From: Mycobacterium sp. 155
GTDB taxonomy: Bacteria; Actinomycetota; Actinomycetes; Mycobacteriales; Mycobacteriaceae
Length of the DNA stretch: 64,000 nucleotides
Reading direction: 5' to 3'
NCBI RefSeq assembly: GCF_000373905.1
Contig: NZ_KB892705.1
Location: 2,251,020 to 2,315,019, forward strand
Each line of letters opens with the position of its first letter. The stretch's first letter is position 1. Below are positions 33,375 to 41,795 of this stretch, in pieces. The notes below the pieces were generated by a model. The model saw only the letters and a program-made list of their open reading frames with translations, did no database searches and was not told the DNA's origin. The position numbers were made by a program, and so were the translations under genes.

Positions 33375-33994
33375 GGGGCCACCAACCCCGACTCGGCGCC
33401 GATCCGTTCTACAGTCGCGATGGTCTGCGCCCGCTCGATCACCGCGCGCCATACAGGCGGGTGCATCAGCCAGTTCGCGAGGTCCCAGCACGTAGTCCCG
33501 GACTGTTCGGCTCCTGCGACGATCTCGCGTTGGGCGGTCACGAGGTCCGGTCGCCCGACGATGATCCCGTTGACGTTCACGCCGCGGTGTTCGGCTTCGG
33601 CAACAGCGCCGATGTACAGCACCGATGCCGACCACCCACCTCGTTCGGCTGCGAGTTCACGAGCCGCCTGACCGACGACCTCACCGCTGAGACCGGCCGG
33701 AATCAGCACGCGAATCGGCGGCGGTGGATCGATCGGAGTCCACCACGCATCGATCAGCTCGCGGATCCGTTCCTGTGCGGCGGCGGTGATCCGCTCGGCG
33801 GCGGCCTGCGCGTCGGGGTCGCGACGCAGCTCGGTGACGAGCGGATCATCCGTGGCACCGGGCAGGCCGCACTGGTCCGCGAATGCCTTCGCACTCGCGT
33901 ACACAACGCCATAGCGGATCGCGCAGCCCGGCAGACCGAGATCGATCAGGTACACCGCCGCAGCGCGGCGGCGGTCGAGGATGCCGGTGCTCAT
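33371..33994 (-). CDS. Hypothetical protein of the overlapping operon
   Basis: The ATG at 33994 overlaps the upstream stop by 4 nt. The 207-residue product mixes helices (DPDAQAAAERITAAAQERI) and a beta-like middle (IRVLIPAGLSGEVVG, SVLYIGAVAEAEHRG). No motif was recognised. The regular 4-nt overlaps through this operon indicate coupled translation at similar levels. Confidence 0.55.
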   Translation of the reverse strand: MSTGILDRRRAAAVYLIDLGLPGCAIRYGVVYASAKAFADQCGLPGATDDPLVTELRRDPDAQAAAERITAAAQERIRELIDAWWTPIDPPPPIRVLIPAGLSGEVVGQAARELAAERGGWSASVLYIGAVAEAEHRGVNVNGIIVGRPDLVTAQREIVAGAEQSGTTCWDLANWLMHPPVWRAVIERAQTIATVERIGAESGLVAP

Positions 33995-34422
33995 CGCCGT
34001 GCCTCCCGTCGAGCGCGCCACGCGTGCAGCAGCCGCTTCCACCACGGTGCGCGGGCCGTGTACTGCGCAGGTCCCTGGTATCCGTCGCGACTCATGCCCG
34101 CCACCTCACTCACGCCGCGCAGGTGCGCGAACTCCGACACGATCGCCCGCCAGCAGCGAGCCACCGTCATTTCGACGGACATCACCTCGACGCGGGACAA
34201 CTGGCCCCACGCCTCCATCGCGCCGCCGGTCAGCAGCTCGAACGCGAGGACTTCGTGCATCGCCTTCTCCTCCGCGTACGCGGCCGCCGTCGCCGCGGCG
34301 AACGCACCGGCCACCAGCACCATGGCGTCCCTGTTCGGCAGGTCCGGCGGCAGGCCGGCGGCGGCGATCCGGGTGCCGGCGGTGCGCCAGAGCGCCGTCA
34401 CGGCGGGGGTCAAGGCGGCCAT
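33991..34422 (-). CDS. Hypothetical protein of the overlapping operon
   Basis: The ATG at 34422 overlaps the stop of the HTH gene. The 143-residue product has an Ala-rich central helix (MVLVAGAFAAATAAAYAEEK), followed by a basic C-terminus (WWKRLLHAWRARREARR) that could contact membrane or nucleic acid. No family was recognised. Confidence 0.55.
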   Translation of the reverse strand: MAALTPAVTALWRTAGTRIAAAGLPPDLPNRDAMVLVAGAFAAATAAAYAEEKAMHEVLAFELLTGGAMEAWGQLSRVEVMSVEMTVARCWRAIVSEFAHLRGVSEVAGMSRDGYQGPAQYTARAPWWKRLLHAWRARREARR

Positions 34423-34601
34423 CACGCGTCCCCCTTCAGTGCGTCCTCGCGGCGGATGCGAAGCGTCTTGCCCGATCGCACCACGGGCACGGCGCCGGCC
34501 TTGATCCGGCGGCGCGCGGTCTCCGTCGAGATACGCCACAGCGCGGCGTACTCGGCGACGGTGAGCAGCTCCGGCGGCTCAATCTTCTCGGTCTCGTCCA
34601 C
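34422..34601 (-). CDS. Small HTH regulator heading the leftward operon
   Basis: The GTG at 34601 is preferred over the GTG at 34628 because GGAAGGGAAGAGG directly precedes it; the product is then 59 residues. The sequence LLTVAEYAALWRISTETARRR, followed by VVRSGKTLRIRREDAL, is a typical excisionase/AlpA HTH with wing. It heads five coupled genes down to 33144, and two further genes (33045-32159) follow. Operator copy 5 lies about 130 bp upstream in the divergent promoter region shared with the transfer operon. Confidence 0.68.
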   Translation of the reverse strand: MDETEKIEPPELLTVAEYAALWRISTETARRRIKAGAVPVVRSGKTLRIRREDALKGDA

Positions 34602-34728
34602 GTCCCTCTTCCCTTCCGAAAACTTCACTACACTTGTTGTAGCAAAGTTTTATTGGCATTCAATTGACTGCCACTGACCGTCACCGTAGACCGCTTCAGC
34701 GCCTCTGTCGAGCCATTCCTGAGAGCGG

Positions 34729-34745
34729 TTCTCTAAAACAGAGAA
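34729..34745 (+). promoter_or_regulatory. Candidate operator, copy 5 (exact consensus)
   Basis: TTCTCTAAAACAGAGAA, the exact consensus, in the divergent intergenic region between the leftward operon (start about 34601) and the rightward transfer operon (start 34876). One bound regulator here could control both directions. Confidence 0.7.
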
Positions 34746-34875
34746 TAGGGGCAAATATTCTCAGAAACGCTGGTACCAGCGGCTATACGGCAGGAGCCGG
34801 GCTCATGTGCAGGATCGTGCAGGCGACCCGGAAATCCATTCCGAGAATGTCTTGGAATTGCTGTACAACAGGTGC

Positions 34876-35742
34876 ATGAACCAAATTCGCTTCACAGCAG
34901 CAACGTTCCTTACCGCCACGATCGCGGCCTCCTGCGCGGCCGCTCCGGCCGCCGCCGACCCCACCGGCGCGTGCGCCACCCCGTCCCCCGAACTGACCCA
35001 CTTCTGCAGCCAGCTCGATCAGATGCAGCAGCTGCACAGCCCGCCGGTGCCGACCACCACTGCACCCGGCACCAGCGGTGGCGAGACTCTCTACGCCGGG
35101 CATCCGCTCTGGCACTACCTGGTGCTCGGAGCGGTGGTGGCCTTGGTGATCGCCGCGGTGGTCAAGCTGGCGGGCTCCGCTGTCGACGACGCGGAGAAGA
35201 CCGCAGCGGAGCAGGCCGCCGAGCTTGACCGCGGCCGACGCATCGCACAGGACGCCGGCACCGAGCACGCGGAGAGGTCCCCGGAGGACCTGCGGCGCTA
35301 CGCCGACTTCGGGTGGGCGGTGCCCTGGCAGCAGGGCACCGCGTTCGGCAACCTCGTCACCCGCGACGGCGACACTAGCCGCGTGTACGCCGCGTGGGCG
35401 GAGGCATGCCAGCTCGCACGCCTCGGTCACTGGGATGAGGCAGGGACGTTCACCCCCGCCGCGGCGGTGGTCAACGTCAACGGCTACAGCGACGACGACA
35501 CCGGGGACTTGGAGCTGGCGGTTAACACCGCCGACTACACCGTCGGCGCGCGGGAGTTGAACCGCGTGCTCGAGCACCTGGTGCGCACCGCGCGCGTCGA
35601 AACCGCGAGCGACTTCACCCGCGACGCCGTGCGGGACTGGCACGTAACCCGGCTCAGCATGATCCCGAAGCAGCAGCAGGCCGCACCCGCCCCGGAACCG
35701 GAAGCGTCCGTGCCCGATCCCGCCGCCGGCTGGGAGTGGTGA
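34876..35742 (+). CDS. Exported/membrane-anchored partner of the FtsK-like translocase
   Basis: The start at 34876 gives a clear signal sequence (QIRFTAATFLTATIAASCAA, with a possible cut after APAAA). After a short extracellular part with two cysteines comes one membrane helix (WHYLVLGAVVALVIAAVVKL, about 77-97), then a cytoplasmic alpha/beta domain of about 170 residues. It overlaps the translocase gene by 4 nt. Because that translocase has no obvious membrane helix of its own, this protein may be its membrane anchor. No family was recognised. Confidence 0.7.
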   Translation: MNQIRFTAATFLTATIAASCAAAPAAADPTGACATPSPELTHFCSQLDQMQQLHSPPVPTTTAPGTSGGETLYAGHPLWHYLVLGAVVALVIAAVVKLAGSAVDDAEKTAAEQAAELDRGRRIAQDAGTEHAERSPEDLRRYADFGWAVPWQQGTAFGNLVTRDGDTSRVYAAWAEACQLARLGHWDEAGTFTPAAAVVNVNGYSDDDTGDLELAVNTADYTVGARELNRVLEHLVRTARVETASDFTRDAVRDWHVTRLSMIPKQQQAAPAPEPEASVPDPAAGWEW

Positions 35743-37793
35743 CGGTGGCTGACATCGACGCGCTCCTCGGCCGCAGCGGTGCGGCTCGCGCCGCGCGCCC
35801 GGCTCCCGAGCCGGCGCAGAAGAAGGCAAAGGCGAAGGCCGGACCGCGTCTGCACGTGGCGGATGAGACCGAGACCGACGGGGAGACCGTTGCACCGACA
35901 GGTCCGTCCGCCGCCGCAGCGAAGGCCGCGCAGCAGGCCGCCATCACCAGTGCGGTCGATGAGCTGGCCGCGTTGTGGCGGCAGATCGAGGCCGGCGCAC
36001 AGTGCCCTGAACCGCAGCGGGTCGACGCGGACGCCACCGCCGAGGAGTCACCGGAGCGGGTGGCGCGACTGTGGACCGCTCGATTCGAGCGGGAGGATTG
36101 GAGGCGACATCTGTTCGGCTGCAACGCCCCCGCCCTCGCACGAGTGGACGGCCTCGGAGTAGCGATCAAGGCTGAGATCGGTCCCGACATGGACACGTAC
36201 GCGGCGATCGCCACGTTCCAGCAGGCGGCGCTGAACATGGGCGCCGGCCGATACGAGGGGAAGCCACTCCCCGGTGTTGGACCCCGCGGCGGGCAGCTGG
36301 TTTTGCTGTGGCGCAGCGTGGTCGGAGTCGATCCGGCGACCGCGTTCCGAGCGGTGAACCACAACGCCTACCTCATCTACGCGGACCTGAATCAGCGCCG
36401 CGAAGCACTGTGGTTCAACGCCGGACTCGCGGTCAAGAAGATCGACCGCCGCTACGCGCAGAAGCCGAAGCAGCCGACCGTCTACCGCTACGAGTTCCCG
36501 CAGATCATCGAGTGCCTCGCCGACACCGGCCGCGGCCCCGGCTTCGTCGTGGAGATGCACCGGGAGCAAGCCCGCGAAGACTTCGAAGCCGCGCTACCGA
36601 AACTACGGGGGCTGCTCCGTTGCGACCTGAAACTGATCGAGCGCAAGCCCGGCCTCGTCGAGATCCAACTGCTTCACCGCGCGAAGGCGAACTGGCCCGC
36701 ACAGACGCCGCTCTCCCCGTCGCAGCTGTGGCGTCCCCGCAGCAAGGCTGAGGCCCTCCTCGCCGCGCGCGACGGCATCCTCGTCCCTGTCGGCGTGACG
36801 CAGGAGGGACGCCCGCTGATGCTCGACCTCCGCCGTCGGCCGCATCTTCTGCTCACCGGAACCAGCGGCGCGGGCAAAAGCACCCTCTTCCGGCTGATGC
36901 TCCGCGCTCTGCAACTCCAGCTTGGTGTCGGAGGCACGCTGATCCTCGCCGACGGCAAGGGCGCCGACATGGTGGCCGTCTACGGCGAGGGCATCGGGCA
37001 GAACTTGAGCGTGGAGGACGCCTCGATTCACCGGGCGATCGCGTACCTGCACGACGAGTTGCTCCGCCGCAAGCGCATCTACAAGAAGCTCGTCGCGCGC
37101 CGGCTCCCGGACAAGTTCCCGTTGTTGGTGCTGTGTTTCGACGAGTTCGGGGCGTGGGCTGGCCGCGGCTTGGCGACGGGTTCGTCGAAGCGCCGCAAGG
37201 CCGGCGTCGAGGCCGCGATGGAAAAGCTGCGGTTCATCCTCCGGCAGGGCCGCTCGCTCGGAATCCATGTGCTGCTGAGCACCCAGGACGTCACGGTCGA
37301 GTCGGGCATCAACACCGCGCTGCTGAGCGTGGTGTCTAGCCGCATCGTCGTCGGGCAGGTCCAGGGAGGATCCGGTTCGGCGATGGACAAGCTGTTCTCT
37401 GCGTCGGAACGCCCACGCGTCGCGGAAGCCGGGGCGCACATCCGCCCCGGAGACATGGGCATGGGTGTGATGGTCGACGAAGACGGCGAGGTCGTCGCGT
37501 TCAAAGCGTTCTACAACGGCGGCCAGGCCGCGGAGATTCTCGACGCTGCGGTGGCCGCGGGCGGCCGGGCAAGCCGGTTCGCGTGGAAGTTCCCCGATGA
37601 CGGTGGCGAGTGGCTGCTCCGCACCTGCGCTGCGTTCGAGGACACCGATCCTGTCGACGACATCCCCACCATCGCTCTCGAAGACGAGCACGGCCGCTAC
37701 ATCGCTGAGCACGGCCGCTACGACGAGGGCAACGCCGAGGAGCACGACCCCGGCACGCCCGACGACAACGCCGCACACTCCGGCGCTTTCTGA
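35739..37793 (+). CDS. FtsK/SpoIIIE-type DNA translocase, TraB/TraSA-like
   Basis: The 684-residue protein (GTG at 35739 in a GTGA overlap; GTG at 35736 is also possible) has a charged N-terminal region, a middle domain and a C-terminal FtsK-type motor with Walker A GTSGAGKS (about 374-381), Walker B LLVLCFDEFG (about 460-469) and an LLSTQDVTVESGINTALLS sensor segment. In actinomycete plasmids and AICEs a single such ATPase moves double-stranded DNA between cells through a hexameric pore, recognising short clt repeats. The neighbouring membrane protein and the GTCCGGAC repeats at 40577-40626 fit that model. Chromosomal FtsK is excluded by its size and missing N-terminal membrane part. Confidence 0.88.
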   Translation: MTVADIDALLGRSGAARAARPAPEPAQKKAKAKAGPRLHVADETETDGETVAPTGPSAAAAKAAQQAAITSAVDELAALWRQIEAGAQCPEPQRVDADATAEESPERVARLWTARFEREDWRRHLFGCNAPALARVDGLGVAIKAEIGPDMDTYAAIATFQQAALNMGAGRYEGKPLPGVGPRGGQLVLLWRSVVGVDPATAFRAVNHNAYLIYADLNQRREALWFNAGLAVKKIDRRYAQKPKQPTVYRYEFPQIIECLADTGRGPGFVVEMHREQAREDFEAALPKLRGLLRCDLKLIERKPGLVEIQLLHRAKANWPAQTPLSPSQLWRPRSKAEALLAARDGILVPVGVTQEGRPLMLDLRRRPHLLLTGTSGAGKSTLFRLMLRALQLQLGVGGTLILADGKGADMVAVYGEGIGQNLSVEDASIHRAIAYLHDELLRRKRIYKKLVARRLPDKFPLLVLCFDEFGAWAGRGLATGSSKRRKAGVEAAMEKLRFILRQGRSLGIHVLLSTQDVTVESGINTALLSVVSSRIVVGQVQGGSGSAMDKLFSASERPRVAEAGAHIRPGDMGMGVMVDEDGEVVAFKAFYNGGQAAEILDAAVAAGGRASRFAWKFPDDGGEWLLRTCAAFEDTDPVDDIPTIALEDEHGRYIAEHGRYDEGNAEEHDPGTPDDNAAHSGAF

Positions 37794-37821
37794 CCTGAAC
37801 ACCTTCCCGAAGGGAGACCTC

Positions 37822-38640
37822 ATGACCCCGAACACCGCCCACGCCGCCATCGAGTCGGCAGCCGCCACGATCGTCACCGCGCACGTCACCGCGCTCGGTC
37901 CGCTGGTGCAGATCGCCGACCGTAGCGTCGCTCATCCACCGACCATCGACCGCGCTCTCACCGCGGTGTTGCATCTGAACTCCGCTGGCCCGCAGCTGGA
38001 CCACGCCGTGAACGGACTGCTCCGGGAGCTGGTCGCCGCCGGGGTGTCCAGGGCGAAGCTCTGCCGGCTGCTGGCTCTGCGCACCTCCGCGCTGACCGCC
38101 CGTCTGACTGCGACTGCACCCACCGCGGTGACCGTCCCCGATATCCAACCCGGCAGCTACGGGCTGCGGGACAAGGTGAGCCAGCGCGCCGCGCGGGAGT
38201 CTCTGATCACCACGGCCGATGCGGTGCGTGCGGCGTACCTGGATGCGCTGCGCCCCATGGCCACGGTGAGCCAGGGCACCGTGGTCGAGGCGGCCACCGT
38301 CGACGCTGCGGTGGAGGCCGTGGTCGGTCTCCGAGTCGCGCGGCGGTCGATGGAGACCGCGGTCGACCAGGTGCTCGCCGCTCTCGTGCTCGGCGGTGTG
38401 AAGCGCATGGCGCTGGCGGGGCTGCTCGGATGCAGCCCCGCGACCTTGCAGCGCCGGCTCACCCTGCAACCGCTGGCACACGCGAGGTGGGTGGACCTCG
38501 TAGACGACGGGGATGGCGTCTGGACCGTGCAGCGAGTCGATGTCGGTAAGTACTCGCCGGCGCCCGAGGCCGCCGACTTCGACGAGTCCCACTTCGACAT
38601 CGAAGCCGCGATGAACGCGGCCGCTGGATACGCCCGATGA
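37822..38640 (+). CDS. HTH protein with internal duplication
   Basis: The start at 37822 follows AAGGGAGA. The 272-residue protein has two related halves: LNSAGPQLDHAVNGLLREL with LVAAGVSRAKLCRLLALRT in the first, and LRVARRSMETAVDQVLAAL with LVLGGVKRMALAGLLGCSP in the second. Each half is a long helix followed by an HTH. The next gene resembles one half. It is downstream of the translocase and may bind element DNA during transfer. Confidence 0.6.
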   Translation: MTPNTAHAAIESAAATIVTAHVTALGPLVQIADRSVAHPPTIDRALTAVLHLNSAGPQLDHAVNGLLRELVAAGVSRAKLCRLLALRTSALTARLTATAPTAVTVPDIQPGSYGLRDKVSQRAARESLITTADAVRAAYLDALRPMATVSQGTVVEAATVDAAVEAVVGLRVARRSMETAVDQVLAALVLGGVKRMALAGLLGCSPATLQRRLTLQPLAHARWVDLVDDGDGVWTVQRVDVGKYSPAPEAADFDESHFDIEAAMNAAAGYAR

Positions 38641-38954
38641 GCACCGCCGTCCCACCGCTCCAGGTGGCGGCTCGCGATGTCGTGGTCGGGTACCGGCGCG
38701 CCCTGTTCCCACTCCGCGACCTCACCAGGTCGGAGTATCTGAACGGCGTCAAGGTCGCCGCGTCGGTCGGCGATGTCATGCACGAGCTGGGCACCGTGAC
38801 CGACCCGGAGCGGACCACGCCCACCGTCGACACCCTGGAGCGTGCACTGGTCCTGGAGATCATCGCGGCCGGGATCCCCGCATCCACTGTGGCCCGACGG
38901 TGCCGCATCGCCCCGGCGACGGTCGCGCGGTGGATCGCGGAGGACTTCGGATGA
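38637..38954 (+). CDS. Single-HTH protein of the transfer operon
   Basis: The 105-residue protein overlaps the previous gene by 4 nt (ATGA). Its C-terminal half (ALVLEIIAAGIPASTVARRC, then RIAPATVARWIAED) matches the half-unit of the duplicated protein before it. No enzymatic domain is present. A DNA-binding role is inferred. Confidence 0.58.
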   Translation: MSTAVPPLQVAARDVVVGYRRALFPLRDLTRSEYLNGVKVAASVGDVMHELGTVTDPERTTPTVDTLERALVLEIIAAGIPASTVARRCRIAPATVARWIAEDFG

Positions 38955-39337
38955 CTCGCCGTCGCGCCCCTACCGCGCAGAACCGGGTAATTGCCAAGGA
39001 GCTGATGCGAGAGATTCCGAGGCGGGAGTTGCAGGAGTTCACCGATGCGATCGCGGCGATGGAAGCCCTCGCCGACGCGGACCCCGAAGACGTCACCGCG
39101 GAGGCCGCCTTGGACGCTCTCGCCGCGCTTCGGTCACACAGGCCGCTGCTGGACGCTCGGCTCTGGCATCTGCTCGGGCTGGCGGTGCTCGAAGGCACCC
39201 GTCCGGCGTACGTGGCGTCGAACGCGAAGGTGCCGTCGCGCACCTTGACTCGGCACCTCGCGGAGAGCCCCGCGGCGTGGTGCGGACGGGTCCTGGTGGC
39301 CGATCCCCGGCGCGCGTACGGCTGGCGCACGGAATAG
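38951..39337 (+). CDS. HTH-like hypothetical protein
   Basis: The ATG at 38951 overlaps the previous stop by 4 nt (128 residues). The N-terminus is basic; the C-terminal LGLAVLEGTRPAYVASNAKV, followed by SRTLTRHLAESP, fits the same long-helix plus HTH plan as its neighbours, more diverged. It ends this operon segment before the terminator at 39442. Confidence 0.55.
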   Translation: MTRRRAPTAQNRVIAKELMREIPRRELQEFTDAIAAMEALADADPEDVTAEAALDALAALRSHRPLLDARLWHLLGLAVLEGTRPAYVASNAKVPSRTLTRHLAESPAAWCGRVLVADPRRAYGWRTE

Positions 39338-39441
39338 TGCCCCAACGCATGTGCGCGTGAAGATTCCACAACATCCTGCGAATCCTGATTCTCGTTCCGA
39401 GACTGTCGCACAACGCGATTCACAAACAATCCCAGAAAGCA

Positions 39442-39475
39442 AGGCCCCCGTTGTTGCACCAGGCAGCGGGGGCCT
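39442..39475 (+). terminator. Hairpin terminator
   Basis: 9-bp inverted repeat AGGCCCCCG/CGGGGGCCT with a 16-nt loop in the 375-bp gap after 39337. It separates the translocase operon from the next promoter. Confidence 0.6.
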
Positions 39476-39579
39476 ACTCATGCATCCCCGAACTCTGCTG
39501 TAGCGCAACGCGATAGACGCGGGCTCTTTGCCTATCAATTTTGAGCCGGATCTGTGCCCGCACCCACGTCTACCTGCGG

Positions 39580-39596
39580 TTCTCTAAAACAGAGAC
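39580..39596 (+). promoter_or_regulatory. Candidate operator, copy 6
   Basis: TTCTCTAAAACAGAGAC, about 117 bp before the ATG at 39713, in an A/T-richer promoter segment of the 39338-39712 gap. Nothing else gene-like is seen in that gap. Confidence 0.65.
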
Positions 39597-39712
39597 GAAA
39601 TATGTTGTGGCTCAAGACTTTTAACTCACGTACGGTGGCCTTAGGCGCTCAGGCAGTCCCACCAGAGTAGGACAGCCCCGCCTCCAACCGACCCGACCGA
39701 TAGGACCGCACC

Positions 39713-40042
39713 ATGACCCGCTTCACCACGAGCAACCCGGCCGCCGCCGCCGAGGCCGTCGGCGCTCTGCCCGCCGCCGTCACCGAACTCGTCGCCCGCG
39801 CCAACGCGGCCACCGCGGCGCTCGACCTGCCCGCCGCCGTCACCGACGCGGCCGTCGTCCTCGACGCCCTGGTGGCCTACCGCCGCGGTCAAGCCCCGGT
39901 GATCCGCGCCGAGAACGAGGTCATGCGGCTGCTGCGCGACGCCGGTGCCTCGCCCCGTGGCATCGGGAACGCGTTGAACATCAACCGCGAGACCGTCGCC
40001 AGGCGCATCGCCCTCGCCGAGGCCGAGCGGGAGGTCAGCTGA
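39713..40042 (+). CDS. Small HTH protein, first gene after operator copy 6
   Basis: The 109-residue Ala-rich protein has a C-terminal HTH (ENEVMRLLRDAGASPRGIGN, then NINRETVARRI). It shares this plan with the protein encoded just downstream (DALLLALHESGASDRGLAEL, GLNPGTVARRL), so the two are tandem paralogues; the stop and next start overlap (TGATG). A DNA-binding role is inferred. Confidence 0.6.
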   Translation: MTRFTTSNPAAAAEAVGALPAAVTELVARANAATAALDLPAAVTDAAVVLDALVAYRRGQAPVIRAENEVMRLLRDAGASPRGIGNALNINRETVARRIALAEAEREVS

Positions 40043-40371
40043 TGCCCCTCCGGTTCACGACCACCGATCCCGCTCCACCGGGACAGCAGGACCAGTTGCT
40101 GCGCGCCGCCAACATGCTCGCGAGTCAGATCCGCGTGTCCGCACAGGAACTCGAAGACCTCGAGTCTGGCGACCCACACCGGGTCGCTGCGGCGCTCGGC
40201 CGGTGGCGCCGCCGGCAGCCGCTGATTGCCCGTCGCGAAGACGCCCTGCTGCTGGCACTGCACGAGTCCGGCGCCTCCGACCGTGGTCTCGCCGAGCTGA
40301 TGGGCCTCAACCCCGGGACGGTCGCCCGCCGCCTCGATCGCGCCCGTGATGAACGGGAGGTCGTCGGATGA
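40042..40371 (+). CDS. Small HTH protein, paralogue of the preceding gene
   Basis: The 109-residue protein shows the same long-helix plus C-terminal HTH layout as the protein at 39713, with RREDALLLALHESGASDRGL and NPGTVARRLDRARDEREV. It starts within the stop codon of its neighbour and is followed by a possible ATGA-coupled frame at 40368. Confidence 0.6.
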   Translation: MPLRFTTTDPAPPGQQDQLLRAANMLASQIRVSAQELEDLESGDPHRVAAALGRWRRRQPLIARREDALLLALHESGASDRGLAELMGLNPGTVARRLDRARDEREVVG

Positions 40372-40655
40372 GGACTGCACCCGCATACGGACGCCCCTAC
40401 AGCGCCATCAACTCCGGTGGGCCGAACCGGGTCACCCCGACCACGCCAGGGGTGTCTCACGAAGCTGTTTCCGCAGGTCACGACTTCCACTTCACGGTAT
40501 CGGCCACTCGTGTACATGGCTCCCCGCGCTACAAGCGGAGCTACAGCGGGGTCTACATGGCCGGTACGGACACCGCGTCCGGACCGTCGCACAGTGGCCG
40601 ATCTAGTCCGGACACCCTGTCCGGACCGCACGTTTCCGCAGCTCACCGCACCTAA
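40368..40655 (+). CDS. Doubtful small coding frame over the GTCCGGAC repeats
   Basis: The ATG overlaps the preceding stop (ATGA), which favours a real coupled gene of 95 residues. However, the sequence (rich in Ser, Gly, Thr and Pro) is low in complexity and its 3' part runs over the repeats at 40577-40626, so it may be non-coding. No motif. Confidence 0.3.
   Translation: MRTAPAYGRPYSAINSGGPNRVTPTTPGVSHEAVSAGHDFHFTVSATRVHGSPRYKRSYSGVYMAGTDTASGPSHSGRSSPDTLSGPHVSAAHRT
40577..40626. repeat. Three GTCCGGAC palindromic octamers, candidate transfer (clt) locus
   Basis: Exact copies of the palindrome GTCCGGAC at 40577-40584, 40606-40613 and 40619-40626, with TACGGACACC just upstream as a partial copy. 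Clustered 8-bp repeats are what TraB/FtsK-type translocases read in Streptomyces clt loci. Position within the transfer region supports this, but three copies in GC-rich DNA could be coincidence. Confidence 0.4.
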
Positions 40656-40698
40656 ATCCCGATCCACCGCCACCACCAGTTCCAGGAGGAACCGCACC

Positions 40699-41766
40699 AT
40701 GAACGCCCCCGATCACCGCCGCGAGGTCCGCCGCATCATCTGGACCCTGCTGATCTTCGGCGCCGTGATGAGCCTGGCCGGCAACGTCGTGCACTCGATC
40801 TCGCTGCACGGCTGGAGCTGGAGGCTGATCGGCCCCGTGGTCGCAGCGGTGATCCCTCCGGTGGCGCTGCTGGGTCTCATGCACCTGATGGGCACCTGGT
40901 CTCGGTGGCAGGAGGGCGACGGCGTCAGCTACTGGGTGTTCCTCGTCGGAGTCGTGGCCCTCGGTGTGGCGGCGTTCCGGCTGTCGTTCGCCGCGCTGCG
41001 GGACCTCGCCGTGAGCTACGGCTACGGCCGATTCGACGCGGCGCTGTTCCCGCTGATCCTGGACGGCTTGATGACGCTGATGACGTGGGGGCTGGTCGCG
41101 GCCACCAGGCCCAAGGTGGTGAAGCAGATCGCCGCGGAGGCGTCCACCACCACCACGACCACCACCGCTCCGGCGGTGCACCACCGTGGCCCGTACGAGC
41201 TCCCGATCCAGGAGCCGCCGCGGTCAACCGCCACCGCGGTCGTACCTCCGGCTGCCCCGGTGGCTGTCGCGGACCCGGTGGACGCTCCGACAGCGTCTCC
41301 GGAACCGGTGGCGGACCCGGTGGTTGACGTTGAGGCCACCACTGTGGAACTGCCGGTGACCTGCGGTGACGAGGTGGTGGTTGTCGCCAACCACCAGGTT
41401 CCGGTCGCCCCAACCACCAGGGTCGAAGCCACGGTGGCGGGCTTGGTTGAGGATCCGACCACCACCGCTCCGGAGCCGGCAACCACCACTGTCGATGAGC
41501 CGGTGGTTGAAGCTCCGAGCCTTCGTCTGGTGGACGCCGCGGTGGTGGCGGTTGATCCGGTGGCGGTTGGCCCCGCCGAGCTGGTTGCGGGACTGGTGGC
41601 GTCCGGCCGGCTGCAGCCGGACAAGGAAGCCGGCGCCCTCGGCGCGATGGCGCTGGTGACCGCTGACCCCCGGCCGTCGCAGCGGCAGATCGCCGAAGCC
41701 GCCGGTATCGACCGCTCGATCGTCAAGAAGTTGATCGATGCCGCCGATGCGAACAAGACCGCCTGA
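40699..41766 (+). CDS. DUF2637 membrane protein with C-terminal HTH
   Basis: The start at 40699 follows CAGGAGGAA; the frame above it is not protein-like. The 355-residue protein has four membrane helices in residues about 10-120 (IIWTLLIFGAVMSLAGNVVH, LIGPVVAAVIPPVALLGLMH, YWVFLVGVVALGVAAFRLSF, FPLILDGLMTLMTWGLVAA), which is the DUF2637 pattern. A long Thr/Val/Pro linker follows and ends in an HTH-like tail (RQIAEAAGIDRSIVKKLI). DUF2637 (SpdB-like) proteins accompany FtsK-type transfer ATPases in actinobacterial elements and are linked to plasmid spread. The tail could tether element DNA to the membrane. Confidence 0.78.
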   Translation: MNAPDHRREVRRIIWTLLIFGAVMSLAGNVVHSISLHGWSWRLIGPVVAAVIPPVALLGLMHLMGTWSRWQEGDGVSYWVFLVGVVALGVAAFRLSFAALRDLAVSYGYGRFDAALFPLILDGLMTLMTWGLVAATRPKVVKQIAAEASTTTTTTTAPAVHHRGPYELPIQEPPRSTATAVVPPAAPVAVADPVDAPTASPEPVADPVVDVEATTVELPVTCGDEVVVVANHQVPVAPTTRVEATVAGLVEDPTTTAPEPATTTVDEPVVEAPSLRLVDAAVVAVDPVAVGPAELVAGLVASGRLQPDKEAGALGAMALVTADPRPSQRQIAEAAGIDRSIVKKLIDAADANKTA

Positions 41767-41795
41767 CGCCATCCCCAAGAGAAGAGGAACCCCGT

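Noticed and set aside
35739..37793. Type IV secretion coupling protein or ESX EccC
   Set aside because: There is a single FtsK-type motor domain and no type IV or ESX core genes in the window; it fits the TraB/TraSA type.
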